64,000 nt of DNA from Bradyrhizobium sp. CCBAU 51627 (GCF_028128765.1 NZ_LBJG01000090.1:62001-126000), one strand, 5' to 3'; shown: positions 52,538 to 60,694, counted from the stretch's first letter. The notes: generated from the letters alone by a model not told the origin. Translations and numbers: made by a program.

Positions 52538-54534
52538 AGTGCCACCACCAGCAGCAGCACGATGAGCGCCACGAAAACCAGCGTCAGGTAGCGGCGGATG
52601 CTGAGGAACTGCAAGATATTGATGCGCTCCGTCGCAAACCCGATGACGATCGCAATCGGCGCGTATAGCTCATCCCAGATCAGATCGCGCAGTTCGATCC
52701 GGAACCGCGCGGGAAGCGGCGAAGATGGCGGCGGCATCTCGCCAATCTCGCGCGCGGCAAAGATGACGCTGCCGAACACGCGGCGGATCGGCTGCGAGAA
52801 GCTGGAGGCCGAGTACTGGATCGTTGGGTTCGGATCGGGATAGCCACAATCCCAGGCCGGCGCACGGCGCAGGCGGTCGGAGGCGAAACGGTGAATGGCC
52901 GACGCCGCCGCCGTGCCGCAGAGTGCCACGAACACGAACACCAGAAGACCGTTATAGGAGCTGCGGCTTTTCGCGATCGGCACGATGGTGAGCCACTGCA
53001 ACCCGACCTGATGCGGCATGACGTTGCCGACCATATTCTTGCTCACCGGCGCCAGCGCATCGATGAACAGCCCGGGCAGAATGCCGGCTACCAGGCAGAA
53101 AGCGGCAAGCATGAGCATTGCGCTCAGCGAGAAGCGGTCGGTCTCATGCGCTGACGCCGCGGCGTCCGAGCGCGGCCGGCCGAGGAAGCTGACGCCATAG
53201 AGCTTGACGAAGCAGGCCGCGGCAAAGGCGGCCGCAAGCGCCAGCAAACCGCCGACCGCTGGAATGACCAGCTTGAGCCCCCAGGAGGACAGTTGCGGTG
53301 AGAGGAGGATCGCCTGGAAGGTCAACCATTCCGAAACGAAGCCGTTGAATGGCGGCAATGCCGAGATCGCGACGCAGCCGACCAGCACCGCGACCGCCGT
53401 CTTCGGCATGCGATGGATCAGCCCCCCGAGCTTCTCCATGTCGCGCTCGCCGGTTGCTCCCAGCACCGCGCCGGCGCCGAAGAACAGCAGGCTCTTGAAC
53501 AGGGCATGATTGAAGACGTGCAGCATCGCCGCGGTAAAAGCGAGCGCTGCCACCCAATCGAGCCCTTCCGCCTTGAAGGCCAGCGCCAGCCCAAGGCCGG
53601 TGAAGATAATCCCGATGTTCTCAATCGTTGAATAGGCGAGCACGCGCTTGATATCGCGCTGCATCAGCGCATAGAGCACCCCCAGCGTCGACGTCGGACC
53701 GCCAACCAGCAGGACCACCATGCTCCACCACCACATCGGTTCGGGCAGAAGATCAAAGACGATGCGCACAAAGCCGTAGACGGCGACCTTCGTCATGACG
53801 CCGCTCATGAGTCCGGAGACGTGGCTGGGTGCGGCGGGATGGGCAAGCGGCAGCCAGGCGTGCAGCGGCACCAGGCCAGCCTTGGAGCCGGCGCCCAGCA
53901 GCGCGAGAATCGCCGCCATGCCGGTCAGCGCCGCGGAAGGATGCGAGGCTCGGATCGCATCGAAATCGTAACCGGCACCGCTCGCGAGCAGGCCAAAGGC
54001 GAGCAGCAGCGTCAACGTGCCGAAACTTGCCATCAGAAGATAGACATAGCCGGCGCGGACATTCTCGGCTTCCCGGTGATGCGACACGACCATCGCCCAG
54101 GAGGTCAGCGACATGAATTCCCAGGCGACCAGGAAACTGAAGGCATCGTTGGCCAGCACGACGACGTTCATCGCTGCGAGATAGGCAGGATAGAACGGTA
54201 GCACGCGGCCGGGGGATTCCTCGTGCCGGCCGTAGCCGAGCGCGAACAGACTCGCAGCGACGCCGCCGAGATTGACGACGACAAGGAAGAAGGCGGACAG
54301 GGCATCAAGCCGAAAATGGGCGCCGAGCCAGGGCAGACCGATCGGCAGTATCGCGCTCTGCGTCAGATGAGGGACATAGAGCAGATCGGACAGCGCCGTG
54401 ACACATAGCGCCGACGTGGCCATCAGGCATCCGCCGTAAAGGATGATTGGGCCGCGCGGGACCGTCGACAGCACGACTCCCGCAGGCGCCAGCGCCAGCA
54501 GGACCGCCACCGACCATAACGCCACGGCGATCAT
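52534..54534 (-). CDS. hyfB: Antiporter-like membrane subunit (HyfB/NuoL-like)
   Basis: Largest membrane subunit, 666 aa with about 16 helices. Channel residues are complete: WEFMSLTSW with the helix-5 glutamate (about residue 140), GSKAGLVPLHAWLPLAHPAAPSH with the helix-7 lysine (about 217), and MSGVMTKVAVYGF with the helix-8 lysine (about 246). The C-terminal tail (ERINILQFLSIRRYL) is the usual lateral extension of HyfB/HycC. It is the first structural gene of the operon, 40 bp after the XRE regulator. Together with HyfF it provides two ion channels. Confidence 0.91.
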   Translation of the reverse strand: MIAVALWSVAVLLALAPAGVVLSTVPRGPIILYGGCLMATSALCVTALSDLLYVPHLTQSAILPIGLPWLGAHFRLDALSAFFLVVVNLGGVAASLFALGYGRHEESPGRVLPFYPAYLAAMNVVVLANDAFSFLVAWEFMSLTSWAMVVSHHREAENVRAGYVYLLMASFGTLTLLLAFGLLASGAGYDFDAIRASHPSAALTGMAAILALLGAGSKAGLVPLHAWLPLAHPAAPSHVSGLMSGVMTKVAVYGFVRIVFDLLPEPMWWWSMVVLLVGGPTSTLGVLYALMQRDIKRVLAYSTIENIGIIFTGLGLALAFKAEGLDWVAALAFTAAMLHVFNHALFKSLLFFGAGAVLGATGERDMEKLGGLIHRMPKTAVAVLVGCVAISALPPFNGFVSEWLTFQAILLSPQLSSWGLKLVIPAVGGLLALAAAFAAACFVKLYGVSFLGRPRSDAAASAHETDRFSLSAMLMLAAFCLVAGILPGLFIDALAPVSKNMVGNVMPHQVGLQWLTIVPIAKSRSSYNGLLVFVFVALCGTAAASAIHRFASDRLRRAPAWDCGYPDPNPTIQYSASSFSQPIRRVFGSVIFAAREIGEMPPPSSPLPARFRIELRDLIWDELYAPIAIVIGFATERINILQFLSIRRYLTLVFVALIVLLLVVAL

Positions 54535-54574
54535 GGCCGCTCCTCGATCATGATCTGCGCGCGCAGCATCATCG

Positions 54575-54844
54575 CTATGACCCGCCCGCGCTCGGGGGTG
54601 GAGACTTCAGCCGCACACCGCGGCCCCCGGCGCTCGATGTCGCCCCCTCGGCGATCAGTTCGACGCCGGCAGCCGACAGCGCCTCGACCAGCTTCACCAG
54701 GGAATCGACATTGCCGCGGATCAGCCCTTCGGAGGCCTCCATGCGCTGGATCGTCGGCAGCGACAGCGAACAGCGCTGCGCGAGCTCGCGCTGGTCGATC
54801 CTGAGCAAGGCACGGGCGGCTCTAAGCTGCGCGGCAGTGATCAC
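54575..54844 (-). CDS. Small XRE-family helix-turn-helix regulator
   Basis: DNA-binding protein of 89 aa if translation starts at the GTG at 54844 (VITAAQLRAARALLRIDQRE), the usual N-terminus of this family. An in-frame TTG at 54910 would add 22 residues and would lie inside the palindrome 54896-54920, so it is less likely. The helix-turn-helix spans about residues 5-60 (LAQRCSLSLPTIQRMEASEG). It is co-directional with and 40 bp upstream of hyfB, so it probably heads and regulates the hyf-like operon. Confidence 0.8.
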   Translation of the reverse strand: MITAAQLRAARALLRIDQRELAQRCSLSLPTIQRMEASEGLIRGNVDSLVKLVEALSAAGVELIAEGATSSAGGRGVRLKSPPPSAGGS

Positions 54845-54895
54845 GGGGCAGTCCGTAGCAGTTACGGTGATCGATTTGCCAAGCTTAGGATGGGT

Positions 54896-54920
54896 AAAAT
54901 GATGTTTCAATCATCATTTT
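54896..54920. promoter_or_regulatory. Perfect palindrome upstream of the XRE/hyf-like operon
   Basis: Arms AAAATGATG (54896-54904) and CATCATTTT (54912-54920) are perfect 9-bp inverted repeats around TTTCAAT. It lies 52-76 bp upstream of the preferred XRE start and is a candidate autoregulatory operator. Its AT-richness stands out against the surrounding DNA. Confidence 0.6.
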
Positions 54921-55043
54921 CTATATGCAACGCATCATTCCGCTGGACTCGCACGGAGCTACGCACTCCGGGCATGACGACCGCACGAATGCGGCGCGAG
55001 ATTCCGAGGCGCGCTTGCGCGCACTCATGAATGACTGTCCTGC

Positions 55044-55565
55044 TCAGAATTCGTTGGCGATCTTCGACAGCATGCCGAGGAGGGCTTCGCGGTTGGCCTG
55101 CCCGAGCAGTTCGTTGAGCCGCGCCTCGTGCTTGGTGGCGACCAGCTTCTTGGCGCGGGCCAGCACGGCCTTGCCCTTGTCGGTCAAAACCAGGATATGC
55201 GAGCGGCGATCGTTCGTGGAGCGGATCCGCGCACAAAGGTCACGGCTCTCGAGATTGTCGAGCATGGCGACGAAGTTCGGCCGGAGGATGCCGAGGGTCG
55301 AGGCGATCTCGGTCTGGTTCCGGCCCGGGTTCTTCTCGACCAGCAGCAGCACCGAGAATTGCGCCGGCGTCAGCTGGAGCGAGGCCATGCAGCGCAGAAA
55401 ATTCTCGAACACCTTGAGCTGCGCCCGCTTCAGCACATAGCCGAGCTGTTCCGAGAGCTCGCCGAGCTGGAGGGCTTCGGGCAGTCCCTCGGCGGCGTCC
55501 TTGCGGCCCCTGGTCGCGTCACCGGACTTTTCGGACGACTTTTCAGCGGTTTTCGAAACGGTCAT
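55044..55565 (-). CDS. MarR family transcriptional regulator
   Basis: DNA-binding regulator of 173 aa. The first 35 residues are a charged, probably disordered tail (KTAEKSSEKSGDATRGRKD). The winged helix-turn-helix follows: LTPAQFSVLLLVEKNPGRNQTEIA (about residues 66-89), the recognition region GILRPNFVAMLDNLESRDL, and the wing RSTNDRRSHILVLTDKG, where the DRRS motif is classic MarR. It is divergent from a second Liv-type transporter, with a long AT-rich inverted repeat in between. MarR proteins of this kind often respond to aromatic acids or their CoA esters; the ligand here is unknown. Confidence 0.92.
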   Translation of the reverse strand: MTVSKTAEKSSEKSGDATRGRKDAAEGLPEALQLGELSEQLGYVLKRAQLKVFENFLRCMASLQLTPAQFSVLLLVEKNPGRNQTEIASTLGILRPNFVAMLDNLESRDLCARIRSTNDRRSHILVLTDKGKAVLARAKKLVATKHEARLNELLGQANREALLGMLSKIANEF

Positions 55566-55623
55566 CGCCTCATGCTCGCAATCCCGCTAAATTCGGGACG
55601 GGTCGTTCCCCACCCTTGATGTT

Positions 55624-55657
55624 ATATTTGATAATTGTTATGGACCATATCAAATAT
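55624..55657. promoter_or_regulatory. Inverted repeat in the MarR-liv divergent spacer
   Basis: Perfect 10-bp arms ATATTTGATA (55624-55633) and TATCAAATAT (55648-55657) separated by 14 bp, in a markedly AT-rich 178-bp spacer. The placement fits a MarR operator controlling both directions. The arm centres are 24 bp apart, wider than most single-dimer MarR sites. Confidence 0.6.
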
Positions 55658-55743
55658 CGTCAGCGTATTTCAATGGCTGTGAACGGACCATCCACCGCAA
55701 TCGCGCAGGACCGGTCCGGATCGTTAAGGGGGAGCGTCCGGTC

Positions 55744-56784
55744 TTGAACACCACTATCATGCTGTTCCTGCTGCAGGACGGCATCACCAATGGCGCGATC
55801 TACGCGCTGCTCGGCCTCGCGCTGGTGCTGGTGTTCGCCGTCACCCGCGTTATCCTCATCCCGCAGGGCGAATTCGTCACCTATGGCGCGCTGACCTATG
55901 CCTCGCTGGCATCGGGCCAGATGCCGGGCACCGCCAAGCTGGCGCTCGCCATGGGCATCGGCGCCTGCGCCTTCGACCTGTTCGTGGCGCGCAAGACGCT
56001 GCACAGCCGGCTGATCCTGCGCAGCATCCTCGCCAATATCGTGCTGCCCGCCATCGTACTGGCACTGACGATTTACTTCGCGGCCCAGAAGCCGCCGGTC
56101 GCGGTGTGCATCGCGCTGTCGCTGGTGATCGTCGCGATGATCGGCCTCTATCTCTATCGTATCGCGTTCCAGCCGCTGGCCCACACCTCGGTGCTGGTGC
56201 TGCTGATCGCCTCGGTCGGCGTGCATCTGGCGCTTCAGGGGCTGGGCCTGCTGTTCTTCGGCGCCGAGGGCCAGCGCGGACCGGCGGTGCTCTCCGGTGC
56301 CTTCACCGCGGGCTCGCTCCGCTTCACCGGCCAGAGCCTCACGGTCTATGGCATCACCATCGCCTTCATCGTCGGGCTCTGGCTGTTCTTCGGCCTGACC
56401 CTTTACGGCAAGGCACTGCGTGCCACCGCCGTCAACCGGCTCGGCGCCCGGCTCGCCGGCATCCGCACCACGCTGTCGGGCCAGATCGCCTTCCTGCTGG
56501 CGTCCGTCATCGGCGCGTTGTCGGGCATCATGATCGTGCCGATCACGACGCTCTACTATGACTCCGGCTTCCTGATCGGCCTCAAGGGCTTTGTCGCCGC
56601 GATCATCGGTGGTCTCGTCAGCTATCCTCTGACCGCCGGAGCGGCCGTCTTCGTCGGCATCGTCGAGGCGTTCTCGTCCTTCTATGCCTCCAACTACAAG
56701 GAGGTGATCGTTTTCATGCTCCTGATCCCCGTGCTGCTGTTGCGCTCGCTGGCCGCGCCCGCGGTCGAAGAAGAGAAGGACTGA
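55744..56784 (+). CDS. livH: Branched-chain amino-acid-type ABC transporter permease (second LivH-like)
   Basis: Inner-membrane permease, 346 aa, longer than the LivH at 38311. The start is TTG 55744 with GGGGGAG upstream; ATG 55759 is an alternative. It opens DGITNGAIYALLGLALVLVF, then RVILIPQGEFVTYGALTY replaces the usual 'NFAHGE' block. About residues 60-130 form an extra region with RKTLHSRLILRSILA and several hydrophobic stretches that the standard LivH lacks. The C-terminal half has the normal RLGARLAGIRTTLSGQIAF and GLKGFVAAIIGG blocks. No binding-protein gene is adjacent. Confidence 0.87.
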   Translation: MNTTIMLFLLQDGITNGAIYALLGLALVLVFAVTRVILIPQGEFVTYGALTYASLASGQMPGTAKLALAMGIGACAFDLFVARKTLHSRLILRSILANIVLPAIVLALTIYFAAQKPPVAVCIALSLVIVAMIGLYLYRIAFQPLAHTSVLVLLIASVGVHLALQGLGLLFFGAEGQRGPAVLSGAFTAGSLRFTGQSLTVYGITIAFIVGLWLFFGLTLYGKALRATAVNRLGARLAGIRTTLSGQIAFLLASVIGALSGIMIVPITTLYYDSGFLIGLKGFVAAIIGGLVSYPLTAGAAVFVGIVEAFSSFYASNYKEVIVFMLLIPVLLLRSLAAPAVEEEKD

Positions 56785-56789
56785 GGCGC

Positions 56790-58559
56790 ATGCAGAGCCG
56801 GCTTCCCATTCTCGTCTTCGCAGCTCTCATGGCGGCGATCCCGTTCGTTCCGGGCGTGCCGCCGTTCTGGATCGTGCTGCTCGACAATATCGGCCTCGCC
56901 GCGCTGGTTGCGATGGGCCTCGTGCTGCTCACCGGCGTCGGCGGCCTCACCTCGTTCGGCCAAGCCGCCTTCGTCGGCTTCGGCGCCTACACCACTGCGG
57001 TGCTGACGACGACCTATGGCTTGTCCCCGTGGCTGACGCTGCCGCTGTCGCTGGTGGTCAGCGGGGTGTTTGCGGTGCTGCTCGGCCTGATCACGGTCCG
57101 CCTGTCCGGCCATTATCTGCCGCTGGGGACGCTGGCCTGGGGGCTTGGCCTGTTCTATCTCTTCAGCAAGCTGGAATTCCTCGGGCGTAACGATGGCATC
57201 TCGGCAATTCCGCCGCTCTCGATCGGCGCGTTCAGGATGCTCTCGCCGGGCTCGATCTATTACGCGATCTGGGCTGCCGTCCTGATCTCGGCGCTGCTCA
57301 CCATGAACCTCCTGGACTCCCGCACCGGCCGCGCGATCCGCGCGCTCAGGCGCGGCCATGTCGCGGCCGAGGCGTTCGGCGTGCACACGCCGCGCGCAAA
57401 ACTCCTGGTGTTCATCCACGCTGCTGTGCTCGCCGGCCTCTCCGGCTGGCTCTACGCCCATCTCCAGCGTGCGGTGACGCCGACCCCGTTCGGCGCCCAT
57501 GCCGGCATCGAATATCTGTTCATCGCGGTGGTCGGCGGCGCCGGCTATGTCTGGGGCGGCGTGCTGGGCGCGGCGATCGTGGTGATCCTGAAAGAAGTGC
57601 TGCAAAGCTATCTGCCGCTGATCCTGCCGGGCTCCGGCCAGGTCGAGACCATCGTGTTCGGCATCATGCTGGTGGCGCTGCTCCAGCTCGCCCCCGGCGG
57701 CGTCTGGCCCTGGCTGATGTCTTTCTTTCCCGAGCGCACCCGTGGCAGGAAGCCCGACACCTCGCTGAAGCTCGAGACTCGCTCCCACTCGCCCGGCCAG
57801 GGAAGCGTGCTACTTCAGGTCGAGAAGGCGCGAAAGCAGTTCGGCGGCGTGGTTGCGGTCAACAACGTCTCGTTCGACGTCCAGGCCCGCGAGATCGTCG
57901 CACTGATCGGCCCGAATGGCGCCGGCAAGAGTACGACCTTCAACCTGATCACCGGCGTGCTGTCGGCAACCTCGGGCTCGATTTCGGTGCTCGGCAAGAA
58001 GGTCGATCGCGCGCCGCCGCAGGAGATCGTCAAGCTCGGTATCAGCAGGACCTTTCAGCATGTCAAGCTCGTCCCCGACATGACCGTGCTGGAGAACGTC
58101 GCGATCGGTGCGCATCTGCGCGGCCAGTCCGGACCGCTCGCCTCGATGCTGCGGCTCGATCGTGTCGATGAGGCGAAGCTGCTGGCGGAAGCCGCCCGCC
58201 AGATCGAGCGCGTCGGTCTTGCCGAGCAGATGCATCAGCTCGCCGGCAGCCTCTCGCTCGGCCAGCAGCGTATCGTCGAGATCGCGCGCGCACTGTGCGT
58301 CGATCCGATGCTGCTGCTGCTCGACGAGCCGGCCGCGGGCCTCCGCCACATGGAAAAGCGGCAGCTCGCGAAACTGCTGCGCGATTTGCGCGACGGCGGC
58401 ATGAGCGTGCTGCTGGTCGAGCACGACATGGGCTTCGTGATGAACCTGGCCGACCGCATCGTCGTTCTCGATTTCGGAACCAAGATCGCGGAAGGTACCC
58501 CTGCCACGATCAAGACCAATCCCGAAGTGATCAAGGCCTATCTCGGAGTGGCGGCATGA
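56790..58559 (+). CDS. Fused ABC permease-ATPase (LivM-LivG type)
   Basis: A single 589-aa protein joining two usually separate subunits. Residues 1 to about 325 are a LivM-type permease (GVGGLTSFGQAAFVGFGAYT, coupling loop RTGRAIRALRRGHVAAEAFG). After a polar linker (about 320-345) comes a LivG-type ATPase with Walker A IGPNGAGKST (about 371-380), a signature region LSLGQQRIVEIARAL, Walker B LLLLDEPAAGL and VEHDMGFVM. Such fusions occur in some alpha- and betaproteobacterial importers. It overlaps the livF start by 4 bp and follows the second livH after 5 bp. Confidence 0.9.
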   Translation: MQSRLPILVFAALMAAIPFVPGVPPFWIVLLDNIGLAALVAMGLVLLTGVGGLTSFGQAAFVGFGAYTTAVLTTTYGLSPWLTLPLSLVVSGVFAVLLGLITVRLSGHYLPLGTLAWGLGLFYLFSKLEFLGRNDGISAIPPLSIGAFRMLSPGSIYYAIWAAVLISALLTMNLLDSRTGRAIRALRRGHVAAEAFGVHTPRAKLLVFIHAAVLAGLSGWLYAHLQRAVTPTPFGAHAGIEYLFIAVVGGAGYVWGGVLGAAIVVILKEVLQSYLPLILPGSGQVETIVFGIMLVALLQLAPGGVWPWLMSFFPERTRGRKPDTSLKLETRSHSPGQGSVLLQVEKARKQFGGVVAVNNVSFDVQAREIVALIGPNGAGKSTTFNLITGVLSATSGSISVLGKKVDRAPPQEIVKLGISRTFQHVKLVPDMTVLENVAIGAHLRGQSGPLASMLRLDRVDEAKLLAEAARQIERVGLAEQMHQLAGSLSLGQQRIVEIARALCVDPMLLLLDEPAAGLRHMEKRQLAKLLRDLRDGGMSVLLVEHDMGFVMNLADRIVVLDFGTKIAEGTPATIKTNPEVIKAYLGVAA

Positions 58560-59287
58560 GCGCGCTGTTGTCCGTCACCGACGCGCATGTCGCCTATGGC
58601 AAGGTCGAGGCGGTACGCTCGGTCGGGCTCGAAGTCGGCGAGAACGAGATCGTCACCATCGTCGGTGCCAACGGTGCCGGCAAGACCACGTTGCTCTCGG
58701 CCATCATGGGCATCCTGCCGCTGAAGGGCCGCGTCGCCTTTGCCGGCCAGGACCTCGCCCGGCTCGACATCGAGGATCGCGTCGCGATGGGGCTCGGCCT
58801 CGTGCCGGAGCACCGCGAATTGTTCGTGACCATGAATGTCGAGGACAATCTCGAGCTGGGTGCTTTCCGCATCGAGCGGAGCAAGGCCAGGGCGTCGATC
58901 GAGCAGGTCTATGCGTTGTTTCCGCGCTTGAAGGAGCGGCGCAAGCAGCTCGCCGGCACGCTATCGGGCGGCGAGCAACAGATGCTCGCGATGGGCCGTG
59001 CGCTGATGGGCGCGCCGAAACTGCTGATGTTGGACGAGCCGAGCCTCGGTCTCGCGCCGATCATCGTCGCCGACATCTTCCGCATCATCACCGAGCTGCG
59101 TGCCAGCGGCGTCTCCGTGCTGCTCGTCGAGCAGAACGCGCAGGCCGCACTGAAGATCGCCGACCATGCCTACGTGATGGAGCTCGGCGAGTTCGTCCTG
59201 AGCGGCAAGGCCAGCGACATCGCCGCGAACGAGCGGGTGGCGGCGAGCTATCTCGGCTTCCAGCACGAAGCCGCAAGCGCGCTCTAA
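58556..59287 (+). CDS. livF: Branched-chain amino-acid-type ABC transporter ATPase (second LivF-like)
   Basis: ATPase partner of the fused LivM-LivG protein, 243 aa from ATG 58556, which overlaps the previous stop (ATGA). Walker A VGANGAGKTTLLSA (about residues 36-49), LVPEHRELFVTMNVEDNL (the LivF Q-loop block), signature LSGGEQQMLAMGRAL, Walker B LMLDEPSLGL and VEQNAQAALKIAD. The stop codon directly abuts the stop of the convergent dsbB gene with no spacer, so any terminator must lie inside one of the two genes. Confidence 0.92.
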   Translation: MSALLSVTDAHVAYGKVEAVRSVGLEVGENEIVTIVGANGAGKTTLLSAIMGILPLKGRVAFAGQDLARLDIEDRVAMGLGLVPEHRELFVTMNVEDNLELGAFRIERSKARASIEQVYALFPRLKERRKQLAGTLSGGEQQMLAMGRALMGAPKLLMLDEPSLGLAPIIVADIFRIITELRASGVSVLLVEQNAQAALKIADHAYVMELGEFVLSGKASDIAANERVAASYLGFQHEAASAL

Positions 59288-59830
59288 TCAGGCTCGCTTC
59301 GCCGTCCGGGCGAAACCCCAGGCGGCGATCGCGGCCATGAGCAGCGAGATCAGCACGTTGTAGCCGGCGAGCGAGAGGCCGAGGAAGCGCCACTGCACCT
59401 CGTCGCAGCGCACGACCTTGACGGTGTCGAGCCGGGACAGCAGATCGCCGGCATTGCCGAGATTGACGACCGGACCGGTGCAATCGGTCGGGCCCTTCCA
59501 GAACCCCCATTCGACGCCGGAATGATAGGTGCCGAGCCCGGCATTGGCGAGCGTCGCAAGCGCGAGGACCGCCAGCCCCGCCAGCAGCAGCGGCCGCGGC
59601 GCGCCGCTCCGCGCCGCAAGCGCCGTGACCGCCCCGAGCGGGATCGCGAGATAATAGGCGTAGCGCTGCTCGAGGCAGAGCGGACAGGGCAGGATCTCCA
59701 GCACCAGCTGGAAAAACCAGGCCCCCGCGATCGTCGCCGCCGCAATCAGGGTGACGACCAGCGATGCGGTGAGCGCGGGGCCGCCGGCAGCGGCGCGAAA
59801 CGTGGGTATTGCGGCACTCTGGGTCGACAC
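59288..59830 (-). CDS. dsbB: Disulfide bond formation protein B
   Basis: Inner-membrane quinone reductase that reoxidises periplasmic DsbA, 180 aa, four membrane helices. The first active pair is in ILPCPLCLEQR (CxxC, about residues 48-51), followed by the conserved arginine. The second periplasmic pair is formed by the cysteines in PTDCTGP and VVRCDEVQW (about 120 and 145). The spacing of the second pair is wider than in E. coli DsbB and is usual for alphaproteobacterial members. It abuts the second livF tail to tail. Confidence 0.9.
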   Translation of the reverse strand: MSTQSAAIPTFRAAAGGPALTASLVVTLIAAATIAGAWFFQLVLEILPCPLCLEQRYAYYLAIPLGAVTALAARSGAPRPLLLAGLAVLALATLANAGLGTYHSGVEWGFWKGPTDCTGPVVNLGNAGDLLSRLDTVKVVRCDEVQWRFLGLSLAGYNVLISLLMAAIAAWGFARTAKRA

Positions 59831-59988
59831 GGCAGCCTCTTTCGATGGGGCATGGTTTTAAGCCTCTAACCCCGGCCCAAGCGCCTGTCGAGAACGTCGG
59901 GGATCACTTTGGCGCGGGTTGACCCCGCAATTACCATGGCTATAGTCCGCCGGCTTCGCGACGCCCTCCACGGAGGGGCCGACCGAGG

Positions 59989-60073
59989 GCCCCTGTGGCG
60001 GAACTGGTAGACGCGCTCGACTCAAAATCGAGTTCCGCAAGGAGTGCTGGTTCGATTCCGGCCAGGGGCACCA
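59989..60073 (+). tRNA. tRNA-Leu, anticodon CAA
   Basis: The acceptor stem GCCCCTG pairs with CAGGGGC (60063-60069), followed by discriminator A and an encoded CCA (60071-60073). The anticodon stem CTCGA / TCGAG encloses loop CTCAAAA, giving anticodon CAA, which reads UUG (leucine). The length of 85 nt and the long variable arm fit a class II leucine tRNA, and GGTTCGATTCC is the T-loop. Confidence 0.95.
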
Positions 60074-60129
60074 TTTCGCAATTTTCGCTCCTGATCAGGT
60101 CGTGTCCCAGAGAGTGGTGTAGCTGATTA

Positions 60130-60187
60130 GCAAAGCCGCTCGCGACGCGCGCCCCTACATGGCGCCGTAGCGAGCGAGCGGCTTTGC
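60130..60187. repeat. Inverted repeat at the left side of the IS remnant
   Basis: Perfect 14-bp arms GCAAAGCCGCTCGC (60130-60143) and GCGAGCGGCTTTGC (60174-60187) with a 30-nt loop. It lies between tRNA-Leu and the transposase fragment. Such hairpins near IS ends can block read-through into the transposase. Confidence 0.6.
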
Positions 60188-60254
60188 GGGTGGTCACCGA
60201 TGATTCGTCGGTAAGGTTTGGATTGCGACACCAACCTGATTCGAGGAACCACCG

Positions 60255-60455
60255 ATGACCGACGACATGATGAACCTGCGCGCGCTCGTGGAGAAGACCC
60301 CTGACGCCGACCTTTTGCGCGAGATGATCGGCTTTGCCGCCCACCGGCTGATGGAGCTGGAGGTCGAAGGCCAGACCGGAGCGGGCTACGGCGAGAAGAG
60401 CCCCGAGCGGCTGGCTCAGCGCAACGGCTACCGCGACCGGAGCTGGGATCCCTAG
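60255..60455 (+). pseudogene. Truncated IS256-family transposase
   Basis: Only the N-terminal 66 aa remain of a mutator/IS256-type transposase of about 400 aa. It begins MTDDMMNLRALVEKTPDADL and keeps the family sequence GAGYGEKSPERLAQRNGYRDR, then diverges and stops at SWDP. The catalytic DDE domain is absent. The likely IS left end is near 60100 (GTGTCCCAGAGAGTGGTG); no right end or target duplication was found. It sits just downstream of tRNA-Leu. Confidence 0.8.
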
Positions 60456-60694
60456 CCCGATCTGCATTCTTCACGGACGACTATCTGATCTAGCGCGTCT
60501 GAGCGACGTCCCACGCTCAATGCTTCTTGACGGTGGATCACCAAGCCGGCCGGCTTTCCTTGTCTGAAAGCGTCCATGAATCGCAGGAACTCAAATCTGC
60601 GATGACAGCTTGCTCACCCCTCAAAGGTGCGCACTCACGCGATGTGAAATGGGTAGGGTGTTTCCCTGAGTGATCTATGGACGATCGGGACGAT
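60456..60694. other. Non-coding spacer after the IS remnant
   Basis: About 240 bp between the transposase fragment and the end of the cyclase-like gene. It includes the boundary where IS sequence stops. No gene, clear terminator or second IS end was recognised. Confidence 0.4.

Noticed and set aside
47433..54534. A functional hydrogen-evolving hydrogenase-4 or formate hydrogenlyase
   Set aside because: Both NiFe cysteine motifs are missing from the large subunit, and no formate dehydrogenase, ferredoxin subunit or maturation gene is in view.
55044..55236. Small minus-strand frame overlapping the 3' end of the MarR gene and its downstream spacer
   Set aside because: It overlaps conserved MarR sequence in another frame and has no family features.
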